A stretch of DNA of 64,000 bases, from positions 1 to 64,000 of the forward strand of contig DVFM01000033.1 of NCBI GenBank assembly GCA_018713245.1, given 5' to 3'. This document shows, in pieces, positions 18,310-26,995 of this stretch; the stretch's first letter is position 1; each line of letters begins with the position of its first letter. The notes beneath the pieces are model-generated. The model ran no database searches. It saw nothing but the letters and a program-made list of their open reading frames with translations, and was not told where the DNA came from. The position numbers and the translations under genes are program-made. The stretch comes from Candidatus Merdivicinus intestinavium (GTDB taxonomy: Bacteria; Bacillota; Clostridia; Oscillospirales; Ruminococcaceae).

Positions 18310-18650
18310 GTCTGGTCCTCCAATCGTCTTTTTTCCCTGTTGGTTTCAATGACGTGCCGAATGGCCGCTGCGGGGCGGCGAAAAATCATCCGCGGGCCGG
18401 AAAATCGCATAACCTCCCGGATTTTTTCCCGCATTTCCGGTTTGTAGCAGTGCACCCTGCAATTGGAACAGAAGGTTTTGGTTTCCATAAACGGGCATCT
18501 GTCGGACCGCTGCCTGGCGTAATCCTCCAGCGCCGCACACTCCGGGCAGAGGCCGCTTTTGGAGCCGTGCCGCTTTTTGCAGGAAAGGGCGATCATTTGG
18601 GAGACCATTTCCTTTTCCCGCTGCCGCTTGGTTTCAATGGGCTTTTTCAT
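18306..18650 (-). CDS. nitrous oxide-stimulated promoter family protein (YgbA-like)
   Basis: A 114-aa cysteine-rich cytoplasmic protein. The pattern C-x6-GLCPEC, then YARQRSDRCPF and FCSNCRVHCYKPEMREKIREVMRFSGPRM, is the YgbA_NO family signature. The cysteine set suggests metal or Fe-S binding. E. coli YgbA is nitric-oxide-induced and helps recovery from nitrosative stress; whether that holds here is inference. Its ATG overlaps the stop of the second ABC exporter gene by one base (TGATG), and its own end overlaps the DUF454 gene, so it sits firmly in the four-gene operon. Confidence 0.85.
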   Translation of the reverse strand: MKKPIETKRQREKEMVSQMIALSCKKRHGSKSGLCPECAALEDYARQRSDRCPFMETKTFCSNCRVHCYKPEMREKIREVMRFSGPRMIFRRPAAAIRHVIETNREKRRLEDQT

Positions 18651-20308
18651 CAGCTCATCCTCCCGTTTTCCACCGAATAAACGGTGTCCGCGATCCGCAT
18701 GGTGGACTGCCGGTGGGAAACAAGGACCACCGTCCTGCCGTTCCGTTCCTGATGCAGGGATTTGAGGATGACCGCTTCGTTCAAGCTGTCCAAGTTGCTG
18801 GTGGGTTCATCCAGCAGCAGGAAGGGAGCCTGATGCAGAAAGGCCCGCGCCAGCCCCAGCCGCTGCCGTTCCCCGCCGGAAAGAGTGTCGCCCAGTTCTC
18901 CCACAGGGGTGTCGTATCCCCGGGGAAGGGTCACAATGAAGTCGTGGACGGACGCTTTTTTGCAGGCGGCTTCAATTTCCGCATCGGCGGCATCCAGCTT
19001 GGCAATCCGCAGATTGTTTTTGATGCTGCCGCGGAAAAGGTGGGTTTCCTGGGTTACAAAGCTCTCCATCCTTCGCAGATTATTCGTGTTGATCTTTCCG
19101 ACTTCCGTTCCGGACAGCGTGATGCTGCCCCGGTCCGCCTCCCAGAACCGCATGAACAGCTTGAGAAGGGTGGATTTTCCGCTGCCGCTGCGCCCGACGA
19201 TGCCGACAATGGCGTGTTCCGGGATTTTGACGGAGACATCCTCCAGAATGGTCTCCTTCCCGTAAGAAAAGCGGACGTTTTCGGCTGCCGCACCCGAAAA
19301 GGCCACTTCCGGCTGACCGGCAATCTCTTCCGTCACCGGCTGCTCCTCCAGAATGTCCAGCACCCGGTTGCCCGCCGCAAAGGTGTTTTGCAGTGTGCTG
19401 CCCAGGTTGGCCAGGGCGATTGCCGGTCCGAAGGAGGAAAAGAGGGCGAGGGTCGGGATCAGCACGCCGTCAAAGCCGACTGTTCCGTTTTGATAAAGCA
19501 GGGCGGACAGGAGAAGCATGAGAAGGTCAAAAATCAGAACTGCGGCCCCCGTAACCGCCGCATTGAGGCCGGCAGTTCGTTTGAGCCGTTCCTCGTCCCG
19601 GGAGAGGGCGTCGGTCCGTTCGTTCATTTCTTCCAGGCGTTTCTTTCCCTGTCCGTACTGGATTGTTTCGGAAAGTCCCCGCAGACTGTCCAGCACAAAG
19701 GAGCTTAACTCCCCGGATTTGGAGCGGAATTTCGCGCCGTCGTCTCCGCTGTATTTGGATGCAGCCAGCGGGATCAGGACCCCAACCGTCAAATAAGCCG
19801 CCAGCGCCAGCAGCCCCAGCGCCCAGTGATAGCTGCCGATCAGGACGCACAGGATGACCGTAAACAGCAGGGCAATCGCCGCGGGGGAGATGGTGTGGGC
19901 ATAGAACACTTCCAGCAGTTCGATGTCCGAGGTAATGACGGCAATCAGGTCCCCTTTGTCCCGGCCTTCCAGTTTGGCGGGGCAGAGCCGCCTGAGCGCC
20001 CGGAACACCCGGTCCCGGATCAGCGCCAGCAGCTTGAAGGCAATGAAGTGGTTGCACGCCTGCTCCGCGTAGCGCAGAATTCCCCGCAGCAGGGCGAAAA
20101 TCACAAGAAAGGCAAAGGCCGCCGCCATTGTCACCGGTACGGCTGCCCCCAGCGCGTTCAGCACCGCATAGCCGCCGAATACCGTCAGAAAAGCCGCGCA
20201 CAAATGCCCGATGAGCCCCATCAAAATTGCCAGCAGCATATAGCCGGTCAGAGGTTTGACCAGGTAAGCCAGTTTTAGCATCACTTGAAATCCGCTTCGT
20301 TTGTTCAT
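18650..20308 (-). CDS. ABC exporter half-transporter, ATPase fused to membrane domain (second of pair)
   Basis: A 552-aa exporter-type subunit: six transmembrane segments in residues about 15-300 and an ATPase with Walker A GRSGSGKS, signature LSGGERQRLGLARAF and Walker B FLLLDEPTSN. The start at 20308 overlaps the stop of the first exporter gene (ATGA), which indicates a heterodimer made by coupled translation; the longer frame to 20359 is rejected. Layout and size are those of CydC/CydD or YbtP/YbtQ-like pairs. The presence of YgbA-like and DUF454 proteins and DtxR-like dyads at the promoter would suit metal, siderophore or haem-thiol handling. The substrate is not decided by the sequence. 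Confidence 0.85.
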   Translation of the reverse strand: MNKRSGFQVMLKLAYLVKPLTGYMLLAILMGLIGHLCAAFLTVFGGYAVLNALGAAVPVTMAAAFAFLVIFALLRGILRYAEQACNHFIAFKLLALIRDRVFRALRRLCPAKLEGRDKGDLIAVITSDIELLEVFYAHTISPAAIALLFTVILCVLIGSYHWALGLLALAAYLTVGVLIPLAASKYSGDDGAKFRSKSGELSSFVLDSLRGLSETIQYGQGKKRLEEMNERTDALSRDEERLKRTAGLNAAVTGAAVLIFDLLMLLLSALLYQNGTVGFDGVLIPTLALFSSFGPAIALANLGSTLQNTFAAGNRVLDILEEQPVTEEIAGQPEVAFSGAAAENVRFSYGKETILEDVSVKIPEHAIVGIVGRSGSGKSTLLKLFMRFWEADRGSITLSGTEVGKINTNNLRRMESFVTQETHLFRGSIKNNLRIAKLDAADAEIEAACKKASVHDFIVTLPRGYDTPVGELGDTLSGGERQRLGLARAFLHQAPFLLLDEPTSNLDSLNEAVILKSLHQERNGRTVVLVSHRQSTMRIADTVYSVENGRMS

Positions 20309-22047
20309 GCCGGGCTTCCGTCCTTTCCGTACATTTCCAGATTTTGCTGGGCTGTCCAAAGTTTTTCGTAGAGGCCGTGGCTGCAGAGCAGCTCCGCATG
20401 GCTCCCGGATTCTGCGATGCTTCCGCCGTCCAGGACGTAAATTTTATCCGCGCCTGCAACATTTGCCAGCCTGTGAGAAATCAGAATCACTGTTTTGGTT
20501 TTCGCAAGTTCATAAATCTGCGCCATGATGTCGTTTTCACTTTCCACATCGATATTGGAGGTGGCCTCGTCGAACAGGTAGACCGGGCTGTCGTGCAGGA
20601 GCGCGCGCGCCAGCGCCAGCCGCTGCCGCTGACCGCCCGACAGATTGGAGGCGTTTTCCATAATTGCCGTGTCCAGCCCCTGTTCCGCTTTCAGGAACCC
20701 GTCCAGCCGGACCTGTTCCAGCACAGCCCACAGCTCGGCGTCGGAAGCCGCCGGGTTTCCCATCCGCAGATTGTCCCGCACGGTTCCCTTGAACAGATAG
20801 CTCCGGTGGCTGACATAGGTGATATGGCGCATCAGGCTGTCCTCCGGAATTTCGCCCAGCTCCAGCCCGCCGATTGTGACGGAGCCGGTATAGCCTTTGT
20901 TCCGCCCCATAAGAATCGCCGCCGCAGTGGACTTTCCGCAGCCGCTCTCGCCCACCAGCGCGGTGAAGTTGCCTGCCGGGAAACGCAGTTCGATTCCGTG
21001 CAGGATCTCCCGGTCCGGCTGATAGGAAAAGCGAAGGCCGGAGCAGGCAATTTCGCCGTCCCGGGGCATTTCCCCGCTTTTTTCCTCCGCGGCTTCCGGC
21101 AGGTCGAGCAGGCGGAAAATTTTATCGCTGGCCGCCATGCCGTTCATGGCGATGTGGAAGAAGGAGCCCAGCTGCCGCATGGGAAGAAAGAAGTCCGCCG
21201 CCAGCAGGATAATGAGCAGGCATCCCGTCAGGGTCGTATGCCCGCCGGCAAACTGCGTGACCGCCATGATGATCCCCAGCGCGGCGCCCCCGTAGGCGAC
21301 CAGGTCCATGATGGTGATGGAGTTGAGCTGCATGGTCAGCACCTTCATGGTAATGATTCGGAACTTTTCGGCTTCCTCGTTCATTTCCCGGTTTTTGAAT
21401 TCGTCCGCCTGGTAGATTTTCAGCGCGGTCAGCCCCTGCAGGTTTTCCAGGAAGGTATCGCCCAGCGCCGTATATTGTCCCCAGTATTTGGCCAGCAGTT
21501 TTTTGGCCCAGGTCTGTACCGCCGCGATGGCGGCGGGAATCAGCGGCACACAGACCAGCAGAACGGCGGCAGCCGGGACATTGACAAAGCAGAGCACGGC
21601 GAACAGGGTCACCGGGGCCAGCATCGCGTAAAAAAACTGGGGGAGATAAGCGCCGAAGTAGGTTTCCAGCTGTTCGACGCCCTCGACTGCCACCTGCACC
21701 ACCTCGGAAGTCCGGACCTGCTCGCTGTAGGAGGCGCCCAGGCGCAGCAGCTTTTGGTAAATGCGCTCCCGCAGCGTCCTTTTGACCGCTTTCGAGGAAA
21801 AATACCCCATTCTGCTGGCGCCGGCTGTGCAGCAAAAGCGGATGCCCAGCGCCAGCAGCGCAAGAACGGCCGTCTCGGCACAGACGGCAGCGGTCGCCGT
21901 TTGCTCAAACAGTCTGGCCAGCAGCCGCGCAATGGCAAACATCATCGCGATATTTGCAGCCAGCGCGCACCACTGCAGCAAAACATTTCCGGCGATATAC
22001 TTTTTGCTTTCGCCGACCGTTCCGATCAGGCGCTTGTTAATCATCAT
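20305..22047 (-). CDS. ABC exporter half-transporter, ATPase fused to membrane domain (first of pair)
   Basis: A 580-aa partner of the next gene, with an N-terminal six-helix membrane domain and a C-terminal ATPase: Walker A GESGCGKS, signature NLSGGQRQRLALARALL, Walker B VYLFDEATSN. The intracellular-loop region (TSEVVQVAVEGVEQLETYFG) is typical of CydD/YbtQ-like subunits. The start at 22047 (ATGATG) has GAGG 9 nt upstream; the frame continues to 22098, but that region overlaps the operator-containing leader. It is the first gene after a consensus promoter with two TTAGC/CTAA dyads, so the whole operon is likely repressed by one regulator. Confidence 0.87.
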   Translation of the reverse strand: MMINKRLIGTVGESKKYIAGNVLLQWCALAANIAMMFAIARLLARLFEQTATAAVCAETAVLALLALGIRFCCTAGASRMGYFSSKAVKRTLRERIYQKLLRLGASYSEQVRTSEVVQVAVEGVEQLETYFGAYLPQFFYAMLAPVTLFAVLCFVNVPAAAVLLVCVPLIPAAIAAVQTWAKKLLAKYWGQYTALGDTFLENLQGLTALKIYQADEFKNREMNEEAEKFRIITMKVLTMQLNSITIMDLVAYGGAALGIIMAVTQFAGGHTTLTGCLLIILLAADFFLPMRQLGSFFHIAMNGMAASDKIFRLLDLPEAAEEKSGEMPRDGEIACSGLRFSYQPDREILHGIELRFPAGNFTALVGESGCGKSTAAAILMGRNKGYTGSVTIGGLELGEIPEDSLMRHITYVSHRSYLFKGTVRDNLRMGNPAASDAELWAVLEQVRLDGFLKAEQGLDTAIMENASNLSGGQRQRLALARALLHDSPVYLFDEATSNIDVESENDIMAQIYELAKTKTVILISHRLANVAGADKIYVLDGGSIAESGSHAELLCSHGLYEKLWTAQQNLEMYGKDGSPA

Positions 22048-22091
22048 AGGCGTTGCCCTCCATTTTACGGTATGGGGAGTAAGGAATGCGA

Positions 22092-22105
22092 TTAGCACAC
22101 GCTAA
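22092..22105. promoter_or_regulatory. operator-like dyad TTAGCACACGCTAA
   Basis: A 14-bp inverted repeat (TTAGC, 4-nt spacer, GCTAA) in the leader of the ABC exporter operon, about 45 bp upstream of the first start codon. A second, related dyad lies 43 bp away at the transcription start region. The half-site spacing is DtxR/IdeR-like, but the regulator is not identified. Confidence 0.6.
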
Positions 22106-22134
22106 CTGCGAGGCAAAAAAGAAAACAGCAATGA

Positions 22135-22148
22135 TTAGCTGATACTAA
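22135..22148. promoter_or_regulatory. operator-like dyad TTAGCTGATACTAA
   Basis: TTAG and CTAA half-sites in the same arrangement as the dyad at 22092-22105. It lies just downstream of the -10 box (22151-22156), over the expected transcription start, the usual place for a repressor to block initiation. Confidence 0.6.
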
Positions 22149-22150
22149 CT

Positions 22151-22179
22151 ATTATACCCGGTTCCGCGCTTGCTGTCAA
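22151..22179 (-). promoter_or_regulatory. consensus promoter of the ABC exporter operon
   Basis: Minus-strand TTGACA (22179-22174), 17-bp spacer, TATAAT (22156-22151): a perfect sigma-A promoter. Such strength with two operators downstream suggests a tightly repressed, strongly inducible operon. Confidence 0.92.
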
Positions 22180-22210
22180 TCCCTTTTTGGCTTTTCCTTC
22201 CATAAAATTT

Positions 22211-22240
22211 GGCCTGCACCGATATGGTACGGTGCAGGCC
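22211..22240 (-). terminator. terminator-like hairpin after the second GH29 gene
   Basis: GGCCTGCACCG (22211-22221) pairs with CGGTGCAGGCC (22230-22240). On the minus strand it is followed by AAATTTTATGG. It ends the GntR-GH29 transcript and separates it from the exporter promoter. Confidence 0.7.
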
Positions 22241-22307
22241 GGGGAAGCTGCGAGCCTAATGCGGCTGCTTTACCCGCTTTTGCGGGACGGTTCTCTTTCT
22301 GCTGTGC

Positions 22308-23660
22308 TTAATTTTGTGTGGAAATTTTATAGGTGTAAGGAAGAAATCGATAGCTGTAGGGCGGTGCAGGCCAGGGGGAAATGACTAATTGCGAACCGTT
22401 TTGTTTATATTCCGCAGGACATGCGCTCCCCAACACCTCCACTGAGGAGACAGCCTTCTGGTTCGGGAGGTTGATCACAATTGGCTCCGATGCCGGTTCT
22501 TTGCAGAAGAGGTACATGACGTTCCCTTTGCGGGTTGCGGCAAAAGTGTCGTTAAACGCGATATTCGCTCCGGCAGCGGTGCCGTAAATTGCCTCTCCGT
22601 TGATTTTCAGCCAATCGCCGATTTGCAGAAGCCGTTCCTGGATAATGGGGGAAATGGTGCCGTCCGCACAGGGTCCGACATTCAGACAAAGGTTTCCGCC
22701 CCGGCTGACAGTGTTAATGAGTAAATCAATCAGCTCTTTTTCTCCAAGATAATCTTCGATGTTTTCATTCCGGTTAAACCCAAAGCTGGCGCCGATGCTG
22801 CGGTTTTCCTCCCATTTTCGGTTCTGCAGGTTTTTCTGCGCCTCCGATTCGCTGACCGCGGGGCTGTTTACTTCTCCATATTCGGAAGTGAGGTAGCCGC
22901 CATGCAGGCCCCGCGTATCGCTTCCCCACCTGTCGTTTATAACAATTTCATCGCGTACATTGGATTCATAAAGGAGCCAGGTCAAAAAATCCCGGCTGTG
23001 CCACTGTTCGCTGGAATAAGACCATTCGCCGTCTGTGAACAAGATGCTTGGACGATAATTTGTCACCAGTTCCTTCATCTGGGGGATCATTTTTTCCACA
23101 GCATAGCGGGGAATATCCGCTTTGGCGGCGTCCTTAACCTGCATTACGGGATGATCCCATTCCAGCAGGCTGTAGTAAAGGCCGCGTTTCATCCCGTGGC
23201 GCTCTACTGCGTCCAGCAATTCGCCCACAATATCCCGGTGCGGCCCAATGTCTACGCTGTTCCAGTTAAAACTGTAGGCGCTTGGCCATAAGCAGAAAGC
23301 GTCGTGATGCTTGGAAACCAGAACCACATATTGAGCGCCGGCTTTTTCAAACAGGCTTGCCCATTCTTCCGGATTGAACATTTCCGCCTTCCATTGGGAG
23401 GCGAAATCCTTATAGGAGGCGTTTTCTCCATAGACTCTCCTGTGAAAATCGTAGTACGGCGCAAATTTCTGCCCAACCTGCCATCCGTACCATTCTGCGT
23501 ATGCAAGCCCGGTGGAATCCACCTCGCTGCGCTTGGGCGCATAAGCCGGGACCGAGTAAATTCCCCAATGGATAAAAATGCCGAACTTTCCTCTGTCAAA
23601 CCATTCGGGGATGGGCCTTGCGTCGATTTCCTCCCAGGTTTTAGCGGGAATCTTTTGCAT
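22308..23660 (-). CDS. alpha-L-fucosidase, GH29 (second of three)
   Basis: A 450-aa GH29 enzyme with all main motifs: GKFGIFIHWGIYSVPAY (residues 25-41), VSKHHDAFCLWPS (115-127) and PSILFTDGEW with D210 as the predicted nucleophile, followed by a short C-terminal beta domain. The spacing and the KHHD motif are typical of the broad-specificity GH29-A group. No signal peptide. The start overlaps the end of the regulator gene by 20 bp, so the pair is one transcript driven by the regulator promoter. It is expected to act on the substrate of locus 2. Confidence 0.92.
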   Translation of the reverse strand: MQKIPAKTWEEIDARPIPEWFDRGKFGIFIHWGIYSVPAYAPKRSEVDSTGLAYAEWYGWQVGQKFAPYYDFHRRVYGENASYKDFASQWKAEMFNPEEWASLFEKAGAQYVVLVSKHHDAFCLWPSAYSFNWNSVDIGPHRDIVGELLDAVERHGMKRGLYYSLLEWDHPVMQVKDAAKADIPRYAVEKMIPQMKELVTNYRPSILFTDGEWSYSSEQWHSRDFLTWLLYESNVRDEIVINDRWGSDTRGLHGGYLTSEYGEVNSPAVSESEAQKNLQNRKWEENRSIGASFGFNRNENIEDYLGEKELIDLLINTVSRGGNLCLNVGPCADGTISPIIQERLLQIGDWLKINGEAIYGTAAGANIAFNDTFAATRKGNVMYLFCKEPASEPIVINLPNQKAVSSVEVLGSACPAEYKQNGSQLVISPWPAPPYSYRFLPYTYKISTQN

Positions 23661-24885
23661 ATGTCTCTTCCTTTCCTTTGTCAGATTTTGCGGAGCCGCC
23701 GCACAGAGACGGATGTTCCGGGTTTTTCAGAACGGAACTTCCCATCACCAATTCCACAGGCAGCCGGATTTGCAGGTTTGCGATGGGGTGATGATGAAGC
23801 TGTTCCAGCATCAGCTCTGCGGACTTGATTCCGGCAAGATACAGATCTTGTTTCACGGTTGTAAGATGCAGATTGTTGGTTGTGGGCAAATTATCAAATC
23901 CCGTAACAGACAAATCGTCGGGGATTCGGATTCCCAGCATAGAGCAGCCCTGTGCGAGCAGGTACGCCACGCCGTCTGTACAGCATTGAACGGCTGTGAC
24001 TCCTTTTTCCATCAGCTCCTGGGCAGCCTGGCCATATGTCAGCAGCATTTTTTCCACTTCTGCACTGTCGTTCATGATGGTTTTCTTTTTGATTTCCACC
24101 GTATAATCCATTGTCAGCGGAAGGCCGCTTTCGGTAATCGCCTCGATATAGCCGTCATAGCGCTCTTTGATGGAGCTCATTTCCGCAATATTGCAGTTTG
24201 CAAAGAAAGCAATTCTTCGATGCCCCATCTGAATGAGGTAATTGACAATCGCCTTTGTGCCCGTCCGATTCTCAAACACCACAGAAGGGCAGTCGATCCC
24301 CGAATACGCTTTATCAATCATAACGAGCGGATAATTTTGAACAGCAAGCTGCTTAATGATACCATAATTGTGGATGCTGTCGTATGGATAAAAGATGATT
24401 CCGTCAATGCGGTCCTTTAAGCAGCGTTCAAAAATTTTTGCCTCGGTTCGGTAACTTGCTTCCGAATTCTGAATGATTGTGTAGCACGCATTGCGGTCCA
24501 GTACGCTGGTGATCCCCCTGAGATAAGATACGGCGTCATAACTGTTGCTGTTAAATGGCATGATTGCAACAATAATGTGGGGCCGTTCGTCGTCTACAGT
24601 TGTGCTTACGCTGTCCAGCTGGATTGCGGACGGCGTCGGGGCGTCGGGGGAACATTGAGCGGGATACCGGACAAAAGTCCCTGTTCGGCGGTGGCGCACC
24701 GCCAGGCCGTTTGCCGCCAGTTCGTCCAATGCGCGCTTGGATGTTATTCTGCTTACAAAAAATTGTTTGGACAACTGCGCTTCTGTCGGCAGCTTGCTTC
24801 CGGGAGGATATTTTCCGTTCCGAATATCCGTTGTAAGGGACTCAAGAATTTGCTCATACAGCGGTTTCACGATGTTTGCCCCCAT
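23641..24885 (-). CDS. GntR/LacI-hybrid transcriptional repressor (AraR type)
   Basis: A 414-aa sugar-responsive repressor. Residues 1-75 are a GntR winged helix (KPLYEQILESLTTDIRNGKYPPG, split here as KPLYEQIL and DIRNGKYPPG; then LPTEAQLSKQFFVSRITSKRAL). Residues 95-395 are a LacI-type periplasmic-binding-fold effector domain (GIIFYPYDS, MGHRRIAFFA, DDLSVTGFDN). This combination is the AraR architecture, where a sugar releases the protein from DNA. The ATG at 24885 has no good ribosome binding site; a GTG at 24870 has GGGGG upstream and could be the true start. It is divergent from the locus 2 transporter operon and lies with GH29, so it probably represses both directions until a fucosylated sugar is present. 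Confidence 0.88.
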   Translation of the reverse strand: MGANIVKPLYEQILESLTTDIRNGKYPPGSKLPTEAQLSKQFFVSRITSKRALDELAANGLAVRHRRTGTFVRYPAQCSPDAPTPSAIQLDSVSTTVDDERPHIIVAIMPFNSNSYDAVSYLRGITSVLDRNACYTIIQNSEASYRTEAKIFERCLKDRIDGIIFYPYDSIHNYGIIKQLAVQNYPLVMIDKAYSGIDCPSVVFENRTGTKAIVNYLIQMGHRRIAFFANCNIAEMSSIKERYDGYIEAITESGLPLTMDYTVEIKKKTIMNDSAEVEKMLLTYGQAAQELMEKGVTAVQCCTDGVAYLLAQGCSMLGIRIPDDLSVTGFDNLPTTNNLHLTTVKQDLYLAGIKSAELMLEQLHHHPIANLQIRLPVELVMGSSVLKNPEHPSLCGGSAKSDKGKEETYAKDSR

Positions 24886-24911
24886 AACAAAAATTCATTT
24901 TCTTGTTTTTA

Positions 24912-24940
24912 ATTGTATGATACTTCAATACAAATGTCAA
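24912..24940 (-). promoter_or_regulatory. promoter of the GntR-GH29 operon
   Basis: Minus-strand TTGACA (24940-24935) and TACAAT (24917-24912) with a 17-bp spacer. Confidence 0.85.
24913..24933. promoter_or_regulatory. dyad TTGTAT-N9-ATACAA, candidate autoregulatory operator
   Basis: The half-sites TTGTAT and ATACAA flank 9 bp and overlap the -10 box and spacer of the regulator's own promoter. AraR-type proteins bind TTGTAC-like half-sites, so binding here would give autorepression. The dyad is imperfect inside, and part of it follows from the promoter sequence itself. Confidence 0.4.
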
Positions 24941-25016
24941 TATAAATCCAATAATACTATCACAATTATAACAATTAAAAATAATTTTGATATTTTCATT
25001 TTTTCTTTATCACATA

Positions 25017-25044
25017 TTGACTGTTTAGTTATAACGTGTATAAT
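25017..25044 (+). promoter_or_regulatory. promoter of the locus 2 transporter operon
   Basis: TTGACT (25017-25022) and TATAAT (25039-25044) with a 16-bp spacer, about 70 bp before the first permease. A short palindrome GTTATAAC (25028-25035) lies in the spacer and could be a regulator contact. The 24950-25015 stretch between the two divergent promoters is AT-rich with no gene. Confidence 0.8.
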
Positions 25045-25115
25045 ATAAAACATGATAAATACATACCACATTAAAAAGAATTGAAAAATTTAGAATTTTT
25101 GGGAGTGATATATAA

Positions 25116-26051
25116 ATGAATCCATCGAAATCCCGATTGAAGGCTTTAAAAAATGAACTTCACGTGAATTGGCAGCTTTATATCCTTGTCATTTTGCCGA
25201 TTGTATATGTTATATTGTTTATGTATTATCCGATGTACGGCATTCAAATTGCTTTCAAAGATTATATTGCCGTAGAAGGGATTTCCGGAAGTCCCTGGGT
25301 AGGATTGGAGCATTTTGAAAAATTCATTGACTCTTATGAATTCAAACGAATATTTATGAACACGCTTCGCATCAGTGCGTACAGCCTGATTGCAGGTTTC
25401 CCGATGCCGATCATCCTGGCGCTCAGCATCAATGTGGTGAAAAACAAGCTGTTTAAAAAGAGTGTGCAGATGATTACATATGCCCCGTATTTCATATCCA
25501 CCGTTGTAATGGTGGGGATTATGCTTCAGCTTCTGTCTACGCATGATTACGGCGTAATCAATAACCTTTTATCCCTGTTTGGGATTGGGCCGATCCCGTT
25601 TATGACGGATGCAGATTTGTTCGACCATGTTTATGTCTGGTCGGGAGTCTGGCAGGGGATGGGATGGAATTCCATCATCTACATTGCGGCGCTTTCTTCA
25701 GTCGACCAGGAGCTTTATGAGGCAGCTACCATCGACGGAGCCAGCGTATTCCAGAAAATACTGCATATTGACCTCCCTTCCATCCTGCCCACCATTGCAA
25801 TCACCCTGATTTTGAGTTCCGGTTCTCTGCTGAACGTTGGATTTGAGAAAATCATGCTGATGCAGAATGCGTCCAATATCGCTGTTTCCGAGGTAATTTC
25901 CACCTATGTCTATAAACTGAGTTTCGGGACAGGACTTCCCAACTACTCATACAGCACGGCGATTGGACTGTTTAATTCCGTCATATCCTTTATCATTTTG
26001 ATTATTGTGAACTATATTTCCCGGTATGTGTCCAAGGTCAGCCTGTGGTAA
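25116..26051 (+). CDS. carbohydrate ABC transporter permease, LplB type (locus 2)
   Basis: A 311-aa CUT1 permease. The N-terminal membrane segment (LYILVILPIVYVILFMYYP), the PMYGIQIAFKDY motif, the EAA loop YEAATIDGASVFQKI and the C-terminal ending ISRYVSKVSLW are typical of the LplB class. Its codon use is more AT-rich than that of the locus 1 and locus 3 copies, which could mean separate acquisition. GGGAGTGAT precedes the ATG. First gene of the transporter operon; the second permease starts 22 bp downstream. Confidence 0.9.
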   Translation: MNPSKSRLKALKNELHVNWQLYILVILPIVYVILFMYYPMYGIQIAFKDYIAVEGISGSPWVGLEHFEKFIDSYEFKRIFMNTLRISAYSLIAGFPMPIILALSINVVKNKLFKKSVQMITYAPYFISTVVMVGIMLQLLSTHDYGVINNLLSLFGIGPIPFMTDADLFDHVYVWSGVWQGMGWNSIIYIAALSSVDQELYEAATIDGASVFQKILHIDLPSILPTIAITLILSSGSLLNVGFEKIMLMQNASNIAVSEVISTYVYKLSFGTGLPNYSYSTAIGLFNSVISFIILIIVNYISRYVSKVSLW

Positions 26052-26073
26052 CCGCGAGAAGTTGGAGGCAGTT

Positions 26074-26964
26074 ATGAAGATTTATACAACGAGGGATAAA
26101 ATTTTTGTCGCCTGCAATTACATTTTCCTGAGCATTTTGCTCGTTATTATTGCATACCCCCTTTTGCTGATTGTGAGCTCCTCATTCAGTTCTCCGCAGG
26201 CGGTGGTCTCCGGGAAGGTAAAGCTCTTTCCTGTGGATTTCTCCCTGGAAGGGTATAAGGCAATTCTGGGCTACCAGGACATTTGGGTTGGTTATGCCAA
26301 TACCATTTTTTACACGACTTTTGGCACGCTGCTGAACCTGTTTATGACCATCATCGCGGCGTACCCTCTTTCCCGGCCGGATTTTAAAGCGAAAAATCTT
26401 GTTATGGTTCTGTTCACCATTACAATGTTTTTCTCAGGGGGAATGATTCCCTCATACTTGGCCATGAATTCGATGGGTCTGCTGAATAACCGCCTGGTTA
26501 TGATCCTGCCCAGCGCCATGTCCGTTTACGACGTTATCATTACCCGTACCTTTTTCCAATCCAGTATTCCAAAGGAACTGCTGGAATCCGCCAAACTGGA
26601 TGGCTGCTCAGACTTCAACTTTATTCTGAAAATTGTCATTCCATTGTCGGGTGCAATTATTGCGGTCAATGCTTTGTTTTATGCTGTGGGGCATTGGAAT
26701 TCCTATTTTAATGCATTTCTTTACTTAACGGATGCGAACAAGATGCCGCTTCAAATCAAGCTGAGGACAGTCCTTGTCTTAAATCAGATGGATATTACCA
26801 TGTTCGGCAGCGCAGACCCTACCATGATGGATAAAAAGGCCGAGCTGGCACAGCTGATTAAATACGCACTCATCATTGTGGCAAACGGTCCAATCCTTTG
26901 CATCTATCCATTTGTGCAGAAATTCTTTATCAAGGGGGTTATGATTGGTTCGCTCAAGGGTTAA
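26074..26964 (+). CDS. carbohydrate ABC transporter permease, LplC type (locus 2)
   Basis: A 296-aa partner permease. The ATG at 26074 follows GGAGG at 26063-26067; the longer frame overlaps the first permease and is rejected. The family ending FFIKGVMIGSLKG is present. The EAA loop is KELLESAKLDGCSDFNFI, where the usual EAA alanines are partly replaced (ESA). It completes the locus 2 membrane channel. Confidence 0.9.
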   Translation: MKIYTTRDKIFVACNYIFLSILLVIIAYPLLLIVSSSFSSPQAVVSGKVKLFPVDFSLEGYKAILGYQDIWVGYANTIFYTTFGTLLNLFMTIIAAYPLSRPDFKAKNLVMVLFTITMFFSGGMIPSYLAMNSMGLLNNRLVMILPSAMSVYDVIITRTFFQSSIPKELLESAKLDGCSDFNFILKIVIPLSGAIIAVNALFYAVGHWNSYFNAFLYLTDANKMPLQIKLRTVLVLNQMDITMFGSADPTMMDKKAELAQLIKYALIIVANGPILCIYPFVQKFFIKGVMIGSLKG

Positions 26965-26995
26965 TCAAAATTCTAATAAAATGGAGGAACTTATT

